Source of the DNA: Marinomonas lutimaris | Lineage (GTDB): Bacteria; Pseudomonadota; Gammaproteobacteria; Pseudomonadales; Marinomonadaceae | Reading direction: 5' to 3' | NCBI RefSeq assembly: GCF_019426345.1 | Contig: NZ_JAHLLW010000025.1 | Coordinates: forward strand, 1 to 43,498 | Length of the DNA: 43,498 nt | Part shown: piece after piece, positions 1 to 10,323 of the stretch | How positions within the stretch are numbered: the first letter of the stretch is position 1 | Layout: the number at the start of each line of letters is the position of its first letter | The notes under the pieces: generated by a model | What the model was told of the DNA's origin: nothing | Seen by the model: only the letters and a program-made list of their open reading frames with translations | Database searches by the model: none | Program-made: the position numbers and the translations under genes

Positions 1-64
1 ATTGTTAATGGCAGGTGACAAAATGTGTTAAATAATCTTGGGGATAAGCTTGGGTTTTATGCAC

Positions 65-89
65 AAAAAAGCCCAGCTCGAAGCTAGGC
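65..89 (-). terminator. Rho-independent terminator of the membrane/coiled-coil gene
   Basis: Read on the minus strand, an 8-bp stem with one mismatch (arms GCC-C-AGCT and AGCT-A-GGC, loop of three) is followed by a run of six T. It lies about 80 bases past the stop codon of the minus-strand gene that ends at 172, as expected for its terminator. Confidence 0.7.
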
Positions 90-171
90 CTTGTGTATAG
101 AAGTTATGCGTAAATAGCGGGCTTCTAGTCTTTAGTAAGTTCTTTTAGGCACTTCTTTCCGGCATTTGATT

Positions 172-1638
172 TTACTCATCATCTTTTGCATAAATGCGTT
201 GCATATAGATGCCTGCAATCGCAAGGAAGACTCCTGTTACCGCACTAATAAAGGCTAGCGAAGCAAACCATACTAAAGCAACTAATCCTACGGTTGATTT
301 AGGAACATCAATTGCTTGCTCTTTATTACTGACGTAAGCGGCAAGACGATAAATTTGGTTTGAATTAACCAAGCGGTTAATATCATTTTTAAGTAAGGTT
401 TGTTCTTGCTGAAGACCATAGATTTGATTATCAATAGCTTTCACTTCTACTTGAATTTCGTCATATTGTGCTAGCAGAGAGTCTTTTTCGTTGGCTGATC
501 GTGAAACTGTCCCATTTCTATTTTGAGCGGCTTGCTGGGCAACTTTATCATAATTTGCTCTATAGCTATTGCGCTTTTCTTCAAGGCCCTTTGTTTGAGA
601 TAAAATTTGATCTTCTAGATAAGCCATACGCTGACGCCCTAAATCGATGCGTTTTTGATAATCTTGACCTAGTACTTGTAGTTGGTCCTGAAGCTGCTGT
701 TCACTTTGGGTTTGTTTAGCAAGGGCATCATCACCAATTGTGCGATCTGCGACTGTGTATAGACGGTTTTCTTTTTCAGTGATCAACTGTCGATATTTTT
801 TCTCAACGGTTGGCCGAGTAAAGAAATTAGCGTCATCCATTTCTTGCTGCATTTCTGCTTTAAGTTGATCCAACTCTCTTTGTAGTTTTTCTTTATCGTT
901 TTCTGAGCCTGTTACATAGCTGTTTAATAGGCCGCGTAAACGTTTCTGTAAAGCACTTCTTTCTATATCCCAAGCGTCATAAATTTCGCGTTCTTTTTGA
1001 TTAAGTTCGGTAATTTCTGCTTGATAACCTTGGATTGCTTCGTTATCTGAGCTGAGCTTGGTTATTTGACGATTGATGTACTCCCGCTCTTTTTCTAAAG
1101 TTTGATAGTATGCTGCGTTCGCGTTTTGGATAGCATTTTGGTAATTGTTATCGACTACTTGGGGATCAATAATATCAATGTCTTTTTTACGACGATCAAA
1201 ATCATCGATTTTTCCTTGTAATAGCAAGGAAGCATTCTTTTTATCATCGATAGCAATGTTTAAACCAGAGAAGTTACGCTCAAAGCCATTTAGCATGGTT
1301 TCAAAGGTAATAGAAGCAAGTAAAAACAAACCGATAAAAAATAGAATGCGCCAAGAAGTATGTTTTGCATACATCATTGCGGTGGCGACAGGGATTTTAG
1401 AGGCTTCAACAACTGCAACGAGAACGAAGGGTAACGCCGCAACCAAGATGCTACTGTAGTCACCAAAGTTAAGTGTACGATCCATTTTGTCGAGTTCTGC
1501 ATAGACAGAAAACGAGACGATGATCGAAATAAGAAAGCCAATACTGACAGCGAGTATTTCTACAACCCAAGCAAATTTTACCAGCCTAACGCCGATATTA
1601 AATAGCTTGTGATTCGAGAGTTTATTGTTTGATTCCAT
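172..1638 (-). CDS. Membrane-anchored long coiled-coil protein, function unknown
   Basis: This 488-residue protein has three hydrophobic segments near the N-terminus (about residues 20-48, 62-84 and 96-112), a long charged Gln/Glu/Lys-rich region (about 125-430) that reads as coiled coil, and a last hydrophobic segment (about 450-478) before a short charged tail. The helical region is therefore probably held between inner-membrane anchors. No catalytic motif is visible and I do not recognise the family. The ATG start has a GAGGAAG-like ribosome site just upstream. It is transcribed alone, divergently from the phosphotransferase gene, and ends at the terminator at 65-89. A structural or envelope-spanning role is possible but is only a guess. 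Confidence 0.75.
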   Translation of the reverse strand: MESNNKLSNHKLFNIGVRLVKFAWVVEILAVSIGFLISIIVSFSVYAELDKMDRTLNFGDYSSILVAALPFVLVAVVEASKIPVATAMMYAKHTSWRILFFIGLFLLASITFETMLNGFERNFSGLNIAIDDKKNASLLLQGKIDDFDRRKKDIDIIDPQVVDNNYQNAIQNANAAYYQTLEKEREYINRQITKLSSDNEAIQGYQAEITELNQKEREIYDAWDIERSALQKRLRGLLNSYVTGSENDKEKLQRELDQLKAEMQQEMDDANFFTRPTVEKKYRQLITEKENRLYTVADRTIGDDALAKQTQSEQQLQDQLQVLGQDYQKRIDLGRQRMAYLEDQILSQTKGLEEKRNSYRANYDKVAQQAAQNRNGTVSRSANEKDSLLAQYDEIQVEVKAIDNQIYGLQQEQTLLKNDINRLVNSNQIYRLAAYVSNKEQAIDVPKSTVGLVALVWFASLAFISAVTGVFLAIAGIYMQRIYAKDDE

Positions 1639-1785
1639 GGTTAGAAATGACTTCCTCTATAATAGGATGATTTTTAGAAATTAAATCATGAGAGCGTTAT
1701 ATATACATGACAAAAACTGTGACTGGATTTGAAATGCATTTAACTTTTGTTAATTTATGTAAATAATCACTGTGAACAAAAAATT

Positions 1786-2787
1786 ATGACGCCTGATATT
1801 TTTATAAAACGACAATGCAAAGCTCGTACCGTTAATCGTGAAGAAGTGATTCAATCTTTATGGAGCGGTTATGGAGAAGTAGCTCGTTATTCATTAACAG
1901 GGAACGAATCCTTATCTCTTGTTATTGCTAAACACTGTTCATTACCGTTAGAGGTTAACCATCCCAGAGGTTGGCATTCTAATCACGGCCATCAACGTAA
2001 AATTCGTTCGTATGAAATAGAACAGAGCTGGTATTTAAATTGGGCACCACGTTGCCACATATCTGCCCGTATCGCACTGTGTTATGGCAATTTTTATGAT
2101 GAACGCACGGGGCAGCGGTTAACCTTATTAGAAGATTTAGACGCTGCAGGTTATTCAGATCGATACAATGGTAATAATAGCGATTATTTAATTTCTTGTA
2201 TTAATTGGCTAGCCGCGTTTCATGCGGGTTTTATTTATCAAAATCCTCCTTTGAACTGGCCTCATGACTTATGGACTAAAGGGACCTATTGGCACCTTGA
2301 TACTCGACAAGATGAGTGGTCTGTTATGGCTGAGGGAGAGTTAAAATCTGCAGCGTCTGAATTGGCAAAATGTTTGGATAACGCGCGCTTTAAAACCATT
2401 GTCCATGGCGATGCTAAAGTGGCGAATTTTTGTTTTTCCCCTCTCAATAATCAGGTGGCTGCTGTGGACTTTCAATATGTCGGTGGTGGCGTTGGTGTTC
2501 AGGATGTGGCGTATCTTTTGGGGAGTGCATTGTCTGAATCTGAATTGACAGAAAATATAGATTATCTACTGGAGCATTATTTCTCTGAATTAGGGCGTGA
2601 GTTAATGGCGCAAGGAGAATCGCAAGCTTTTGCTCAAGGTGTTGTTGAAGAATGGCAATATTTGTTCCCTATCGCTTGGGCAGATTTTCATCGCTTTATT
2701 ATGGGTTGGTCGCCGACTCATCCTAAGAATACGCCTTTTAGCCAGAAAATTACCGAACAAGCACTAACTCAATTAAGACGATCTTAG
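1786..2787 (+). CDS. APH/ecdysteroid-kinase-like phosphotransferase
   Basis: The protein carries the phosphotransferase (choline kinase/aminoglycoside kinase fold) catalytic loop VHGDAKVANFCF, with the base Asp and the metal-binding Asn, followed by the metal-binding AVDFQYVG. An upstream segment LLEDLDAAGY corresponds to the hinge of such kinases. The GGGVGVQDVAYLL stretch after the DFQ motif is typical of the EcKinase/DUF1679-like branch that phosphorylates small hydroxylated molecules; the substrate cannot be told. An in-frame TTG exists at 1747, but the ATG at 1786 gives a normal N-terminus and was chosen (333 residues). The 3' end overlaps the convergent hrpB gene by 15 bases. Resistance enzymes share the fold, but nothing here points to antibiotic resistance. 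Confidence 0.8.
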   Translation: MTPDIFIKRQCKARTVNREEVIQSLWSGYGEVARYSLTGNESLSLVIAKHCSLPLEVNHPRGWHSNHGHQRKIRSYEIEQSWYLNWAPRCHISARIALCYGNFYDERTGQRLTLLEDLDAAGYSDRYNGNNSDYLISCINWLAAFHAGFIYQNPPLNWPHDLWTKGTYWHLDTRQDEWSVMAEGELKSAASELAKCLDNARFKTIVHGDAKVANFCFSPLNNQVAAVDFQYVGGGVGVQDVAYLLGSALSESELTENIDYLLEHYFSELGRELMAQGESQAFAQGVVEEWQYLFPIAWADFHRFIMGWSPTHPKNTPFSQKITEQALTQLRRS

Positions 2788-5313
2788 GGCTCGGTTGGTT
2801 TTCGCGGTGGCTTGTGCGCTTATAGGATCTTCTGGCCAAGGATGTTTCGGATATCTCCCCCGCATTTCTTTACGTACTTCTGGGTAAGCTTCACGCCAAA
2901 AGAAAGCCAAATCTTGTGTTACCGCAAGCGGTCGCTGTCCCGGTGAGAGCAGTTCTATACGTACGATTTGATTGAGCACGGTTGGGCTATTTGTGTAGCC
3001 AAACATTTCTTGAAGTTTCACTCTTAGGGTTGGCTGTTGCTCACAGTAATCAATCGCATGACTCGACCCAGATGGCACAGTTATTCGAGCGGGCACTTTT
3101 CGATTAAGAAATTGCTGTAGGTTCCAATCTAATCTACTTAACAATATATCGTTTAGTGCGAGCTTGCTCATGGCTTGTTGATTGGTCACTTTGCCAAGAT
3201 AAGGTCCGAGCCATTCTTCTAGCTCATTTAATAAGGCGTCGTCAGAACAATCTGGCCAGAGGTTTTGCTTATCGTGTATAAAGGCGAATTGCATACGCGC
3301 TCGTAGTTGATCACTGGATTCGTTCCAAGGTAGAACGGAAAGACCTTCTTGGCGAATATATTGGCAAATCGCTTGGCAGATGTCGGCTTCAGAAGGTTTG
3401 CTGAGCTTTTGCTTATCAATACAAAGTTTGCCTATCCAGCGTTGTGATTCACTTAATAAACGTGCGTCTTTTTTTGACCACGCGAGATGATTCTTAATAC
3501 TAAGTAAGTCCGCAAAGTCTTGCGTTAGCATGGCGAGCTGAATTGGGTAAGCGAGGAAAATACGATCCTCTTCTTGACCATGATGGCCGCCGATATCCAG
3601 TGCAATAAGCCACTCACTTTGTGCGCAAGGATCAAGAGACGACAGGCTTGCTATTCGCCCATTCGCTAGTTTGTAACGCGTTTTGTCATGATCTTGTCCA
3701 ACGCGTTGAGCAATTCTATCCGCAAAAGCTCGAATCAGTAAAAAGGCAATATCGTTTTTATTATCTATTGAAGTTTGCTGAATGCTAATCTGCTGACTGC
3801 GTCTGTGCCACTGTTGTTGAGCGTTTAAATAGTTCTGTCTCGGGCGTTTGCTCTGCGCCTGATTGTGGCCTGCTAACCAATTTAATCGATCAGACAAATC
3901 GCTATGATAATTCGCAAACGGATCGCCTTCCGACAAAATAGTGCAGATGGCGCTGGCTGAATCGCTGTTGTGGTTTTGTTTGCCATCCAATAATAATCGA
4001 GCAAGTCTAGGTTCAATACCGAGGCTACTCATTTGCTCACCGAGTGCGCTTAATACTAAGGAAGGTTGCGACGTTTGATTCTGTTCAAGAGCTTGCAAGT
4101 TGGTTAGCAAGTCGATCGATTGTTGCCAGTGGCTGTTCGGTGGCGGCGTAATCCAATCTAATTCAAGGCGTTCTTGTACGCCCCATTTTGCTAAATCCAT
4201 CACCAAACTACTGAGGTCACTGATTTCTATCTGGGGCTGAGCCTGTGGCGCGAGCTGATGTTGCTGACCTTCACTCCACCAACGATAACAAATACCTTCT
4301 TCTGTACGCCCAGCTCGCCCCATGCGTTGAATCGTCTCGGCTTGTGTCGCGCGACGAGTGTGTAATCGTGTCGTCGCGGTGCTGGCATCAAAGCGTGCCT
4401 CGCGACTTAAGCCACTGTCGATCACTACACGAATACCGTCAATGGTTAAGCTGGTTTGCGCAATAGCGGTGGCGAGTACAATTTTTCGATTGGGTGCGAT
4501 AGTGGGTTCAATCACCGCTTCTTGTTCTTTTAAGCTTAATTCGCCATACAAAGGCAAAATGCTCAAATGAGGCTCATGACCTAAGCGTTGTTGAAGCTGG
4601 CTTGCCGCCTGACGAATTTCTTTTTGGCCTGGCAGGAAAACTAATAGGCTGCCAGACTCTTCGTAAAAGGCTTGGCAAGTGAGACGCACAACTTCGTCGG
4701 TGATTTGAAATGCCTTGAGTGATTTATTACTGTAATGCGTAGTGATAGGAAAGCTTCGACCTTGACTGGTGAGCGTCGGACAGCCAAGTCGTGTTTCGAG
4801 TGCTTCAGTATCTAGTGTCGCGGACATGACCAAGAGTTTGAGTGGGTCTTCGTCGCGATACAGTTCTCGTGCTTGTAGGCACAAGGCAAAGGCTAAATCC
4901 GAATGCAGGTTACGCTCGTGAAATTCATCAAAGATGACCAAGGCAATGTCATCTAAACTTGGATCGTCATGCAACATGCGGGTTAACACGCCCTCGGTGA
5001 CAACCAATACTTTCGTCTGTGGGCTTTCTTTTCCTTCATGGCGAATGCGATAACCAATGCGTTGTCCAAGCGGTTCTTTCAAAGTATCTGCAAGGCGCTT
5101 TGCCGCCGCTTTGGCTGCTAAGCGTCTTGGTTCTAACATGATGATCTTGCGGCTTTTAAGCCAAACTTCATCCATTAAGGCAATCGGTACTACCGTGGTT
5201 TTACCTGCACCCGGAGCCGCTTCTAATATCGCTTCGTGGTGATGCAATAGTTGGTGCTTTAGCTGAGGAATCAGTTGGTAAATTGGCAGTTCGCTGGACA
5301 TAAGACGGCTCAT
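2773..5313 (-). CDS. hrpB: ATP-dependent RNA helicase HrpB
   Basis: An 846-residue DEAH-family helicase of superfamily 2. The N-terminal half shows Walker A (APGAGKTT, about 33-40), the DEFH box (IFDEFHERN), the SAT motif (VMSATLD) and motif VI (QRMGRAGRTEEG). The second half, with the HA2-like region and the HrpB-specific C-terminus (LSPGQRPLAVTQDLAFFW, then RYPKHPWPEDP), identifies HrpB rather than HrpA. The length fits HrpB (about 820). It is presumed to be a cytoplasmic RNA helicase whose exact role is not well defined. A second Met four codons in is an equally possible start. It lies head-to-tail with the ferredoxin gene, 35 bases upstream, and may share its promoter. Confidence 0.95.
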   Translation of the reverse strand: MSRLMSSELPIYQLIPQLKHQLLHHHEAILEAAPGAGKTTVVPIALMDEVWLKSRKIIMLEPRRLAAKAAAKRLADTLKEPLGQRIGYRIRHEGKESPQTKVLVVTEGVLTRMLHDDPSLDDIALVIFDEFHERNLHSDLAFALCLQARELYRDEDPLKLLVMSATLDTEALETRLGCPTLTSQGRSFPITTHYSNKSLKAFQITDEVVRLTCQAFYEESGSLLVFLPGQKEIRQAASQLQQRLGHEPHLSILPLYGELSLKEQEAVIEPTIAPNRKIVLATAIAQTSLTIDGIRVVIDSGLSREARFDASTATTRLHTRRATQAETIQRMGRAGRTEEGICYRWWSEGQQHQLAPQAQPQIEISDLSSLVMDLAKWGVQERLELDWITPPPNSHWQQSIDLLTNLQALEQNQTSQPSLVLSALGEQMSSLGIEPRLARLLLDGKQNHNSDSASAICTILSEGDPFANYHSDLSDRLNWLAGHNQAQSKRPRQNYLNAQQQWHRRSQQISIQQTSIDNKNDIAFLLIRAFADRIAQRVGQDHDKTRYKLANGRIASLSSLDPCAQSEWLIALDIGGHHGQEEDRIFLAYPIQLAMLTQDFADLLSIKNHLAWSKKDARLLSESQRWIGKLCIDKQKLSKPSEADICQAICQYIRQEGLSVLPWNESSDQLRARMQFAFIHDKQNLWPDCSDDALLNELEEWLGPYLGKVTNQQAMSKLALNDILLSRLDWNLQQFLNRKVPARITVPSGSSHAIDYCEQQPTLRVKLQEMFGYTNSPTVLNQIVRIELLSPGQRPLAVTQDLAFFWREAYPEVRKEMRGRYPKHPWPEDPISAQATAKTNRALRSS

Positions 5314-5348
5314 TAATTCGCTGCGCTCATGATAACGTTTTTAGGCAG

Positions 5349-5663
5349 TTAGCGCAGTCTCACTTTAGGCCTGTCAATGGAGATATCGCTTTTGCATGTG
5401 GCAATGCAAGGTAGAAAGTAGCCATTCTGCTTTTCTTTTTCGTTTAAGCCGTGAGGTTGTCGATTAGCGTAATCAATTTCACCGGATAGCAAGGGTGTCA
5501 GACAAACACCGCAAACTCCATTCGTACATGCTTGCTTAATCGGGATACCTGCAGATACTAACGCGGTCAGGACGATTTCATCCTGCTCGACTAGAATGGA
5601 TTGCTCAGGATCTAAAAAAGCAAGATGGATCTTTTTCTTCAGAGGTATTAGTTTCTGCTGCAC
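5349..5663 (-). CDS. Plant-type [2Fe-2S] ferredoxin
   Basis: A 104-residue protein with the cluster ligands of plant-type ferredoxins: ACTNGVCGVC provides three cysteines (C-x4-C-x2-C) and LPCIATC provides the fourth. It is a stand-alone electron carrier with no reductase domain. The start is a GTG with an AGGA ribosome site about ten bases upstream. Its partner enzyme is not evident from the neighbours (hrpB downstream, a divergent response regulator upstream). The 113-base gap to the divergent gene must hold both promoters. Confidence 0.88.
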   Translation of the reverse strand: MQQKLIPLKKKIHLAFLDPEQSILVEQDEIVLTALVSAGIPIKQACTNGVCGVCLTPLLSGEIDYANRQPHGLNEKEKQNGYFLPCIATCKSDISIDRPKVRLR

Positions 5664-5776
5664 GAGAAGCTTTTCCTTTTGTTAATTGTCTATTAACTTT
5701 AACATGATATTAATAGCCCAATAATAGCTGCTTCTCTAGCTTCTAATAACAACGATAATGGATTCCAACCCAGACA

Positions 5777-6511
5777 ATGACAGAACAACATAAAAAAACC
5801 TTATTGGTAGTGGATGACGATCAAGATATTCGTCAGTTGCTTTGTGATGCCTTATCGCAAAAGGGTTACAAAGTATTGGAAGCGGAAAATGGTACTCAGA
5901 TGTGGCTTCACTTAGACGCTGAACCTGTTGATTTGGTGCTGATGGATTTATATCTTCGAGAAGAAGATGGTTTGAATCTAGCTCGTGATATTCGTGAGCG
6001 TTTTGTGATGCCAATCATGATGCTAACCGGTAAAGGTGATGAAACAGATCGTATTTTGGGCTTGGAGTTAGCCGCCGATGATTACATGATGAAACCGTTT
6101 AATTTGCGTGAACTCACAGCGCGAATTCATGCTTTGTTGCGCCGCTCTTATCAAATACCACCGACAACGGGAAATACGATTAATCAAGATCATGACTGTT
6201 TAAAATTCGGCAGCTGGACCTTGGATCTAACCGCGCGACTTTTACACGATCCAAGTGGCAAGCTGGTCACCTTAACCTTAGGTGAGTTTTCTCTGTTGGA
6301 AGTGTTAGCCCGTCATCCTGATCGTATTTTTTCTCGTGAACAACTAATAGAGCAAAGTCGAGGTTTAGAAACCGAGGTATTTGATCGAACCGTTGATGTA
6401 TTGATCCTTCGCCTAAGACGAAAAATAGAGACAAATCCCAAAACGCCAGAGTTCATCAAGACTCAACGCGGGCTTGGTTACTTTTTTCAAGGCCCTGTGC
6501 GGATTAATTAG
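5777..6511 (+). CDS. OmpR/TorR-family response regulator
   Basis: A 244-residue regulator with an N-terminal receiver domain (acidic pocket Asp13-Asp15, phosphoacceptor Asp57 in LVLMDLYL, then MLTGKG and the conserved Lys in MKPFNLREL) and a C-terminal winged-helix DNA-binding domain (about 145-240) ending in the typical FIKTQRGLGYFF. It is followed with no gap by the sensor kinase gene, so the two form a cognate pair. The sugar-transport genes just downstream are its most likely targets (inference). The overall style resembles TorR, but no TMAO reductase genes are nearby. Confidence 0.92.
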   Translation: MTEQHKKTLLVVDDDQDIRQLLCDALSQKGYKVLEAENGTQMWLHLDAEPVDLVLMDLYLREEDGLNLARDIRERFVMPIMMLTGKGDETDRILGLELAADDYMMKPFNLRELTARIHALLRRSYQIPPTTGNTINQDHDCLKFGSWTLDLTARLLHDPSGKLVTLTLGEFSLLEVLARHPDRIFSREQLIEQSRGLETEVFDRTVDVLILRLRRKIETNPKTPEFIKTQRGLGYFFQGPVRIN

Positions 6512-9022
6512 ATGCGCTTTACCAGTATCCGTCAAAAAGCCTCTTTGTCTATCTTAGCGATTAGCTTGGTGGCTTTTTTTGTGGTGGGAATCGGCTGGCA
6601 ATCTATGCGCGTTAGTGAGGCCTCTTTATCCGAATTCGAATCGGAAACCTTACCCGAAATTAGCACCTCTTTAACTTTAGCCGAGGGTGTTGCTCAGTTG
6701 GCCGCTATCGCGCCTTATACAGCAGGCTCTGGGCGTCCGTTTCAATTACAAACCGAATCTGAACGTATTCATCGACGTATTCTTGAACTTCGCGGTGTTG
6801 CAGACAGTTTGACGGATTCTGTTTTTCAACGTGATATCGACGAGCGATTAGACGATCTACAAACCACGCTTGAAGAGCTTGTCGCTTTGGTGCGAGAAGA
6901 GCTGTATTTACGCGAAGACAGCTTGGCTCAGCAATTTCGTATTCGTCAATTGCCTCTTAATGATGATGCTGCCAGCGTAAACAGCCAGCAGGGTTTAGTG
7001 TGGTTGCTGCAATTATTAGAATCGCCAAGCCTAGTGCCTGAGAGCATGTTGAAAAGCTTAAAGTTATCAGAGCAAAACGAGCAGGTTGCGAGCATTGCGG
7101 AAGACTTACTGATGGCGCATCGGCGCTTGAACCAAATCCAAGAGCGTAAAAACTATTTACTGATTTCCATTCGCGCTAAATCAGAACAATTGAGCAAACA
7201 AGTTAGCGACTTTGTGGGCGGATTGCAAAAGAAGGTGAGTCGTCAGCGTCAGGAAGTGTCGACCTTTGTTGCTCGTGGTCAAAACTGGATTATTGGCATT
7301 TCTGTGTTTCTGTTGTTGGGTTTGACACGCTTGTATTGGTACAGCCAGCGCATGACCAAAGATTTAGGCGTAGTCACCAACGACATGGAACAGCTTTCCT
7401 TAGGTCGCGTTGATTCAAAACACACGGGAATACGTCGCAAGGATGAAATCGGTACGTTGGCCGACACGTTTGAGGTATTTCGCCGTGATGCCTTAAGGCG
7501 TTTGGAAGTCACAGCCGAATTGTCGGAACAAAAACGCTTGCTCGAAACCATTTTCGATAATATGAATGATGGTCTGAGTGTGTTTTCCTCAAAAGGTACC
7601 TTGATTGCTTGGAACTCGGGTTATCAGAAATTGTTTGATTTATCGGACGATGACTTGAGTGTCGGCATGTCAATTGATGAAGTGCAAAGCTTGATTAATC
7701 AAGGGCAGCATAAAAACCTTAACCTAGAAAACCAGCAAGTTCATATGGAAGAAGTGAACGTTTCTCGTCATTTACGTTTTCAAAGTTTCGAGCGCCATTT
7801 TGATTCGGGAAAAATTATCGAGTTTCGTTCCAAGCCGATGCCTGAAGGTGGTTTTGTTACCTTATATACGGATTTAACTGAGCGTAAGAGTGTTGAAAGT
7901 CAGTTACGTCAGGCGCAAAAAATGGAGATGTTAGGGCAACTGACTGGTGGCGTTGCCCATGACTTTAATAATCTCTTGGCAGCGATCATGGGGAATCTAC
8001 AAATGCTGTCTGACTCGCGTCCACAGACTACCGATCAAGCCCGTTACATAGAGCGAGCACTTGTTGTTTCGGAAAAAAGTAGCAACCTAGTGCAGCGTTT
8101 ATTGGCTTTTAGTCGTCGTCAGCAGCTTTTCCCAGTGTCGATTGCAATAGATGACTTGATCGAAGGTATGCTGGATTTGGTTGAATACAGCGTTGGCTCG
8201 CATATTGTAGTCGAGAGTGATTTACAATGTCCTGATGTGGTGAGTCTGATTGATCCGTCCCAGCTAGAAAATGCCTTATTGAATTTATCCTTGAATAGCG
8301 CCAGTGCTATGCCTGACGGTGGCCGTTTGGCCTTTTCAACCAAGCTGTGTACTTTGCCAGACAGTGATGTTCCAGCTATTCGTATACGCGTAGAAGACTC
8401 TGGCGAAGGTATTGCGGAAGAGGTTATTGGTCGCATCTTTGAACCTTTCTTTACCACTAAGCCAGTTGGCAAGGGCAGCGGTTTGGGCTTGAGTATGATT
8501 TATGGCTTTGTGAAGCAAAGCGGCGGTGAAATCAAAGTGACCTCTGAAAAAGGCAAGTGGACACGTGTTTGTCTGTTCTTACCTCAACAAATGGCCCCGA
8601 TTACGATGTTATCTGAAGAGAAAGAAACACAACAAGACATTATTGTTTTACCCGAGTTTAGCTTGGTATGGCTGGTGGAAGACGACGAAGAAGTATGTCG
8701 AGTGATGCGCGAGCAATTGGAAAAAATGGGTTTTATGGTACAAACCTTTGATTGTGCAGAATCAGTAATGAATGCCTTGTGCAAAGCGATTGTCCCGGAT
8801 GCCATTGTCTCGGACGTAAACCTAGCCGGAACCATGAGTGGTGTCGAGCTGGCGCACAGCCTGAATTCCGATTCGTTTGGCTTTACCGGACCAATATTGC
8901 TGATGTCCGGTTTGCCTAGAGACGAATTGAAACAAAAATATCAATTAAAAGATGACGATTTATTCATTTCAAAACCTTTTACTATCAAGGAGTTAAGTGG
9001 AATATTTCAGGTCGAATATTGA
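6512..9022 (+). CDS. Hybrid sensor histidine kinase with C-terminal receiver
   Basis: An 836-residue inner-membrane kinase. Order: TM1 (about 10-30), helical periplasmic sensor (about 35-245), TM2 (about 248-265), HAMP (about 266-325), PAS (about 345-460), HisKA with the phosphoacceptor in GGVAHDFNNLL (His483), HATPase with N box and GSGLGLSMIYGF, then a receiver domain with Asp768. The sensor and domain style recall TorS, but the C-terminal HPt domain of TorS is absent, so phosphotransfer probably goes from His483 to the response regulator, with the receiver acting as brake or relay (inference). The ATG follows the regulator's stop directly. The adjacent periplasmic sugar-binding proteins are candidate ligand presenters, as TorT is for TorS. 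Confidence 0.9.
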   Translation: MRFTSIRQKASLSILAISLVAFFVVGIGWQSMRVSEASLSEFESETLPEISTSLTLAEGVAQLAAIAPYTAGSGRPFQLQTESERIHRRILELRGVADSLTDSVFQRDIDERLDDLQTTLEELVALVREELYLREDSLAQQFRIRQLPLNDDAASVNSQQGLVWLLQLLESPSLVPESMLKSLKLSEQNEQVASIAEDLLMAHRRLNQIQERKNYLLISIRAKSEQLSKQVSDFVGGLQKKVSRQRQEVSTFVARGQNWIIGISVFLLLGLTRLYWYSQRMTKDLGVVTNDMEQLSLGRVDSKHTGIRRKDEIGTLADTFEVFRRDALRRLEVTAELSEQKRLLETIFDNMNDGLSVFSSKGTLIAWNSGYQKLFDLSDDDLSVGMSIDEVQSLINQGQHKNLNLENQQVHMEEVNVSRHLRFQSFERHFDSGKIIEFRSKPMPEGGFVTLYTDLTERKSVESQLRQAQKMEMLGQLTGGVAHDFNNLLAAIMGNLQMLSDSRPQTTDQARYIERALVVSEKSSNLVQRLLAFSRRQQLFPVSIAIDDLIEGMLDLVEYSVGSHIVVESDLQCPDVVSLIDPSQLENALLNLSLNSASAMPDGGRLAFSTKLCTLPDSDVPAIRIRVEDSGEGIAEEVIGRIFEPFFTTKPVGKGSGLGLSMIYGFVKQSGGEIKVTSEKGKWTRVCLFLPQQMAPITMLSEEKETQQDIIVLPEFSLVWLVEDDEEVCRVMREQLEKMGFMVQTFDCAESVMNALCKAIVPDAIVSDVNLAGTMSGVELAHSLNSDSFGFTGPILLMSGLPRDELKQKYQLKDDDLFISKPFTIKELSGIFQVEY

Positions 9023-9176
9023 AATATTACAAATATTACAAAAAAAGATTAAATGATGAAATTATTCATTAGTTTTTTATCTTCATAGTGTTTTATCAAA
9101 GCAGAGTCGGGGCTGGATCTGTTTTTGAATGGCATCGCTGCCAATAATAAAAACAAAAATTGGAGTTATAAAAACA

Positions 9177-10208
9177 ATGAAATTCATGCATCGTATTCCG
9201 TACAAAAAATTAGCTTGCCTAGTGGCTGCTGGCACACTTTCTACCGTGGCTATGGCGGAAACCCCAATCATCGGTCTTATCACCAAGACCAATACCAACC
9301 CATTTTTCGTAAAAATGAAAGAAGGCGCGCAGCAAAAAGCTACTGAGCTTGGTGTTGAATTGCGTACCTTTGCGGGTCGCTACGATGGCGACAACGAAAC
9401 TCAGGTTCAAGCAATCGAAAACCTAATTGCCGCTGGTGCTAAAGGTATTCTTATTACACCTAGCGATACCGCAGCTATAGTTCCAACTATTCAAAAAGCA
9501 CGTGATGCAGGTTTGCTTGTTATTGCGTTAGATACCGCCCTTAGCCCTGCTAGTGCAGCCGATATGACGTTTGCGACGGATAACTTTAAAGCCGGCGAAA
9601 TGATTGGTATGTGGGCAAAAGCGAAAATGGGCGACAAAGCCAAAGATGCCAAAATTGCCTTACTTGATTTAAGTACCAGCCAAGTAACAGTAGATGTCGC
9701 ACGTGACCAAGGTTTCTTGAAAGGCTTTGGTATCGATCTTAAAAATGCCAATCGTATGGGTGATGAGACAGATCCACGTATTGTTGGTAACGATGTGACT
9801 CAAGGTTCTGAAGAAGGTGGTCGTCGTGCGATGGAAAACCTACTTCAAAAAGACCCAGAAATTAACTTGGTCTACACCATTAACGAACCCGCTGCGGCTG
9901 GTGCGTATGAAGCATTAAAATCTTTCGGACTTGAAAAAGACGTATTGATTGTTTCCGTTGATGGCGGTTGTCCAGGTGTGCGCAATATCAAAGATGGCGT
10001 GATCGGCGCTACTTCTATGCAATTCCCTCTTAAAATGGCCTCAGAAGGCGTTACTGCGATTGTTGAGTTTGCGAAATCAGGCTCACGTCCTTCCGCGTCA
10101 AATGGTCTAGATTTCTTCGATACAGGCGTTCAGTTAATTACTGACGAACCAGTGAAAGGCGTTAACTCTGTTAGCTCTAAAACTGGTTTGAGCATGTGCT
10201 GGGGCTAA
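9177..10208 (+). CDS. frcB: Periplasmic sugar-binding protein, FrcB type
   Basis: A 343-residue substrate-binding protein of the ribose/fructose ABC transporter group (periplasmic binding protein type I fold). A signal peptide (KK, hydrophobic core, cleavage near VAMA-ET) precedes the mature start [21 protein letters not shown]. Start choice: an ATG exists at 9129, but the ATG at 9177 has a GGAG site eight to twelve bases upstream and gives a normal signal peptide. The permease and ATPase follow. Their strong FrcC/FrcA character suggests fructose, possibly with ribose or mannose, as ligand; this is inference from the family. A terminator-like hairpin follows, which fits the usual excess of binding protein over membrane subunits. 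Confidence 0.88.
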   Translation: MKFMHRIPYKKLACLVAAGTLSTVAMAETPIIGLITKTNTNPFFVKMKEGAQQKATELGVELRTFAGRYDGDNETQVQAIENLIAAGAKGILITPSDTAAIVPTIQKARDAGLLVIALDTALSPASAADMTFATDNFKAGEMIGMWAKAKMGDKAKDAKIALLDLSTSQVTVDVARDQGFLKGFGIDLKNANRMGDETDPRIVGNDVTQGSEEGGRRAMENLLQKDPEINLVYTINEPAAAGAYEALKSFGLEKDVLIVSVDGGCPGVRNIKDGVIGATSMQFPLKMASEGVTAIVEFAKSGSRPSASNGLDFFDTGVQLITDEPVKGVNSVSSKTGLSMCWG

Positions 10209-10249
10209 TCAATCTCTTGTGATAGATGGGTGTGAAGGTGCCCTTATTT

Positions 10250-10284
10250 GCCGTTAGTCAAGTTTTGGCTAGCGGCCCTTTTTC
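10250..10284 (+). terminator. Terminator or attenuator hairpin between frcB and frcC
   Basis: A ten-pair stem (GCCGTTAGTC at 10250-10259 with GGCTAGCGGC at 10267-10276, two G-U pairs) is followed by CCCTTTTTC. Lying inside an operon, it probably lets only part of the transcripts continue into the permease gene, or protects the frcB message from 3' decay. Confidence 0.7.
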
Positions 10285-10323
10285 TGTCCGGAGCAATGTT
10301 TCCTGTCTTATCTGGAGTAGTCT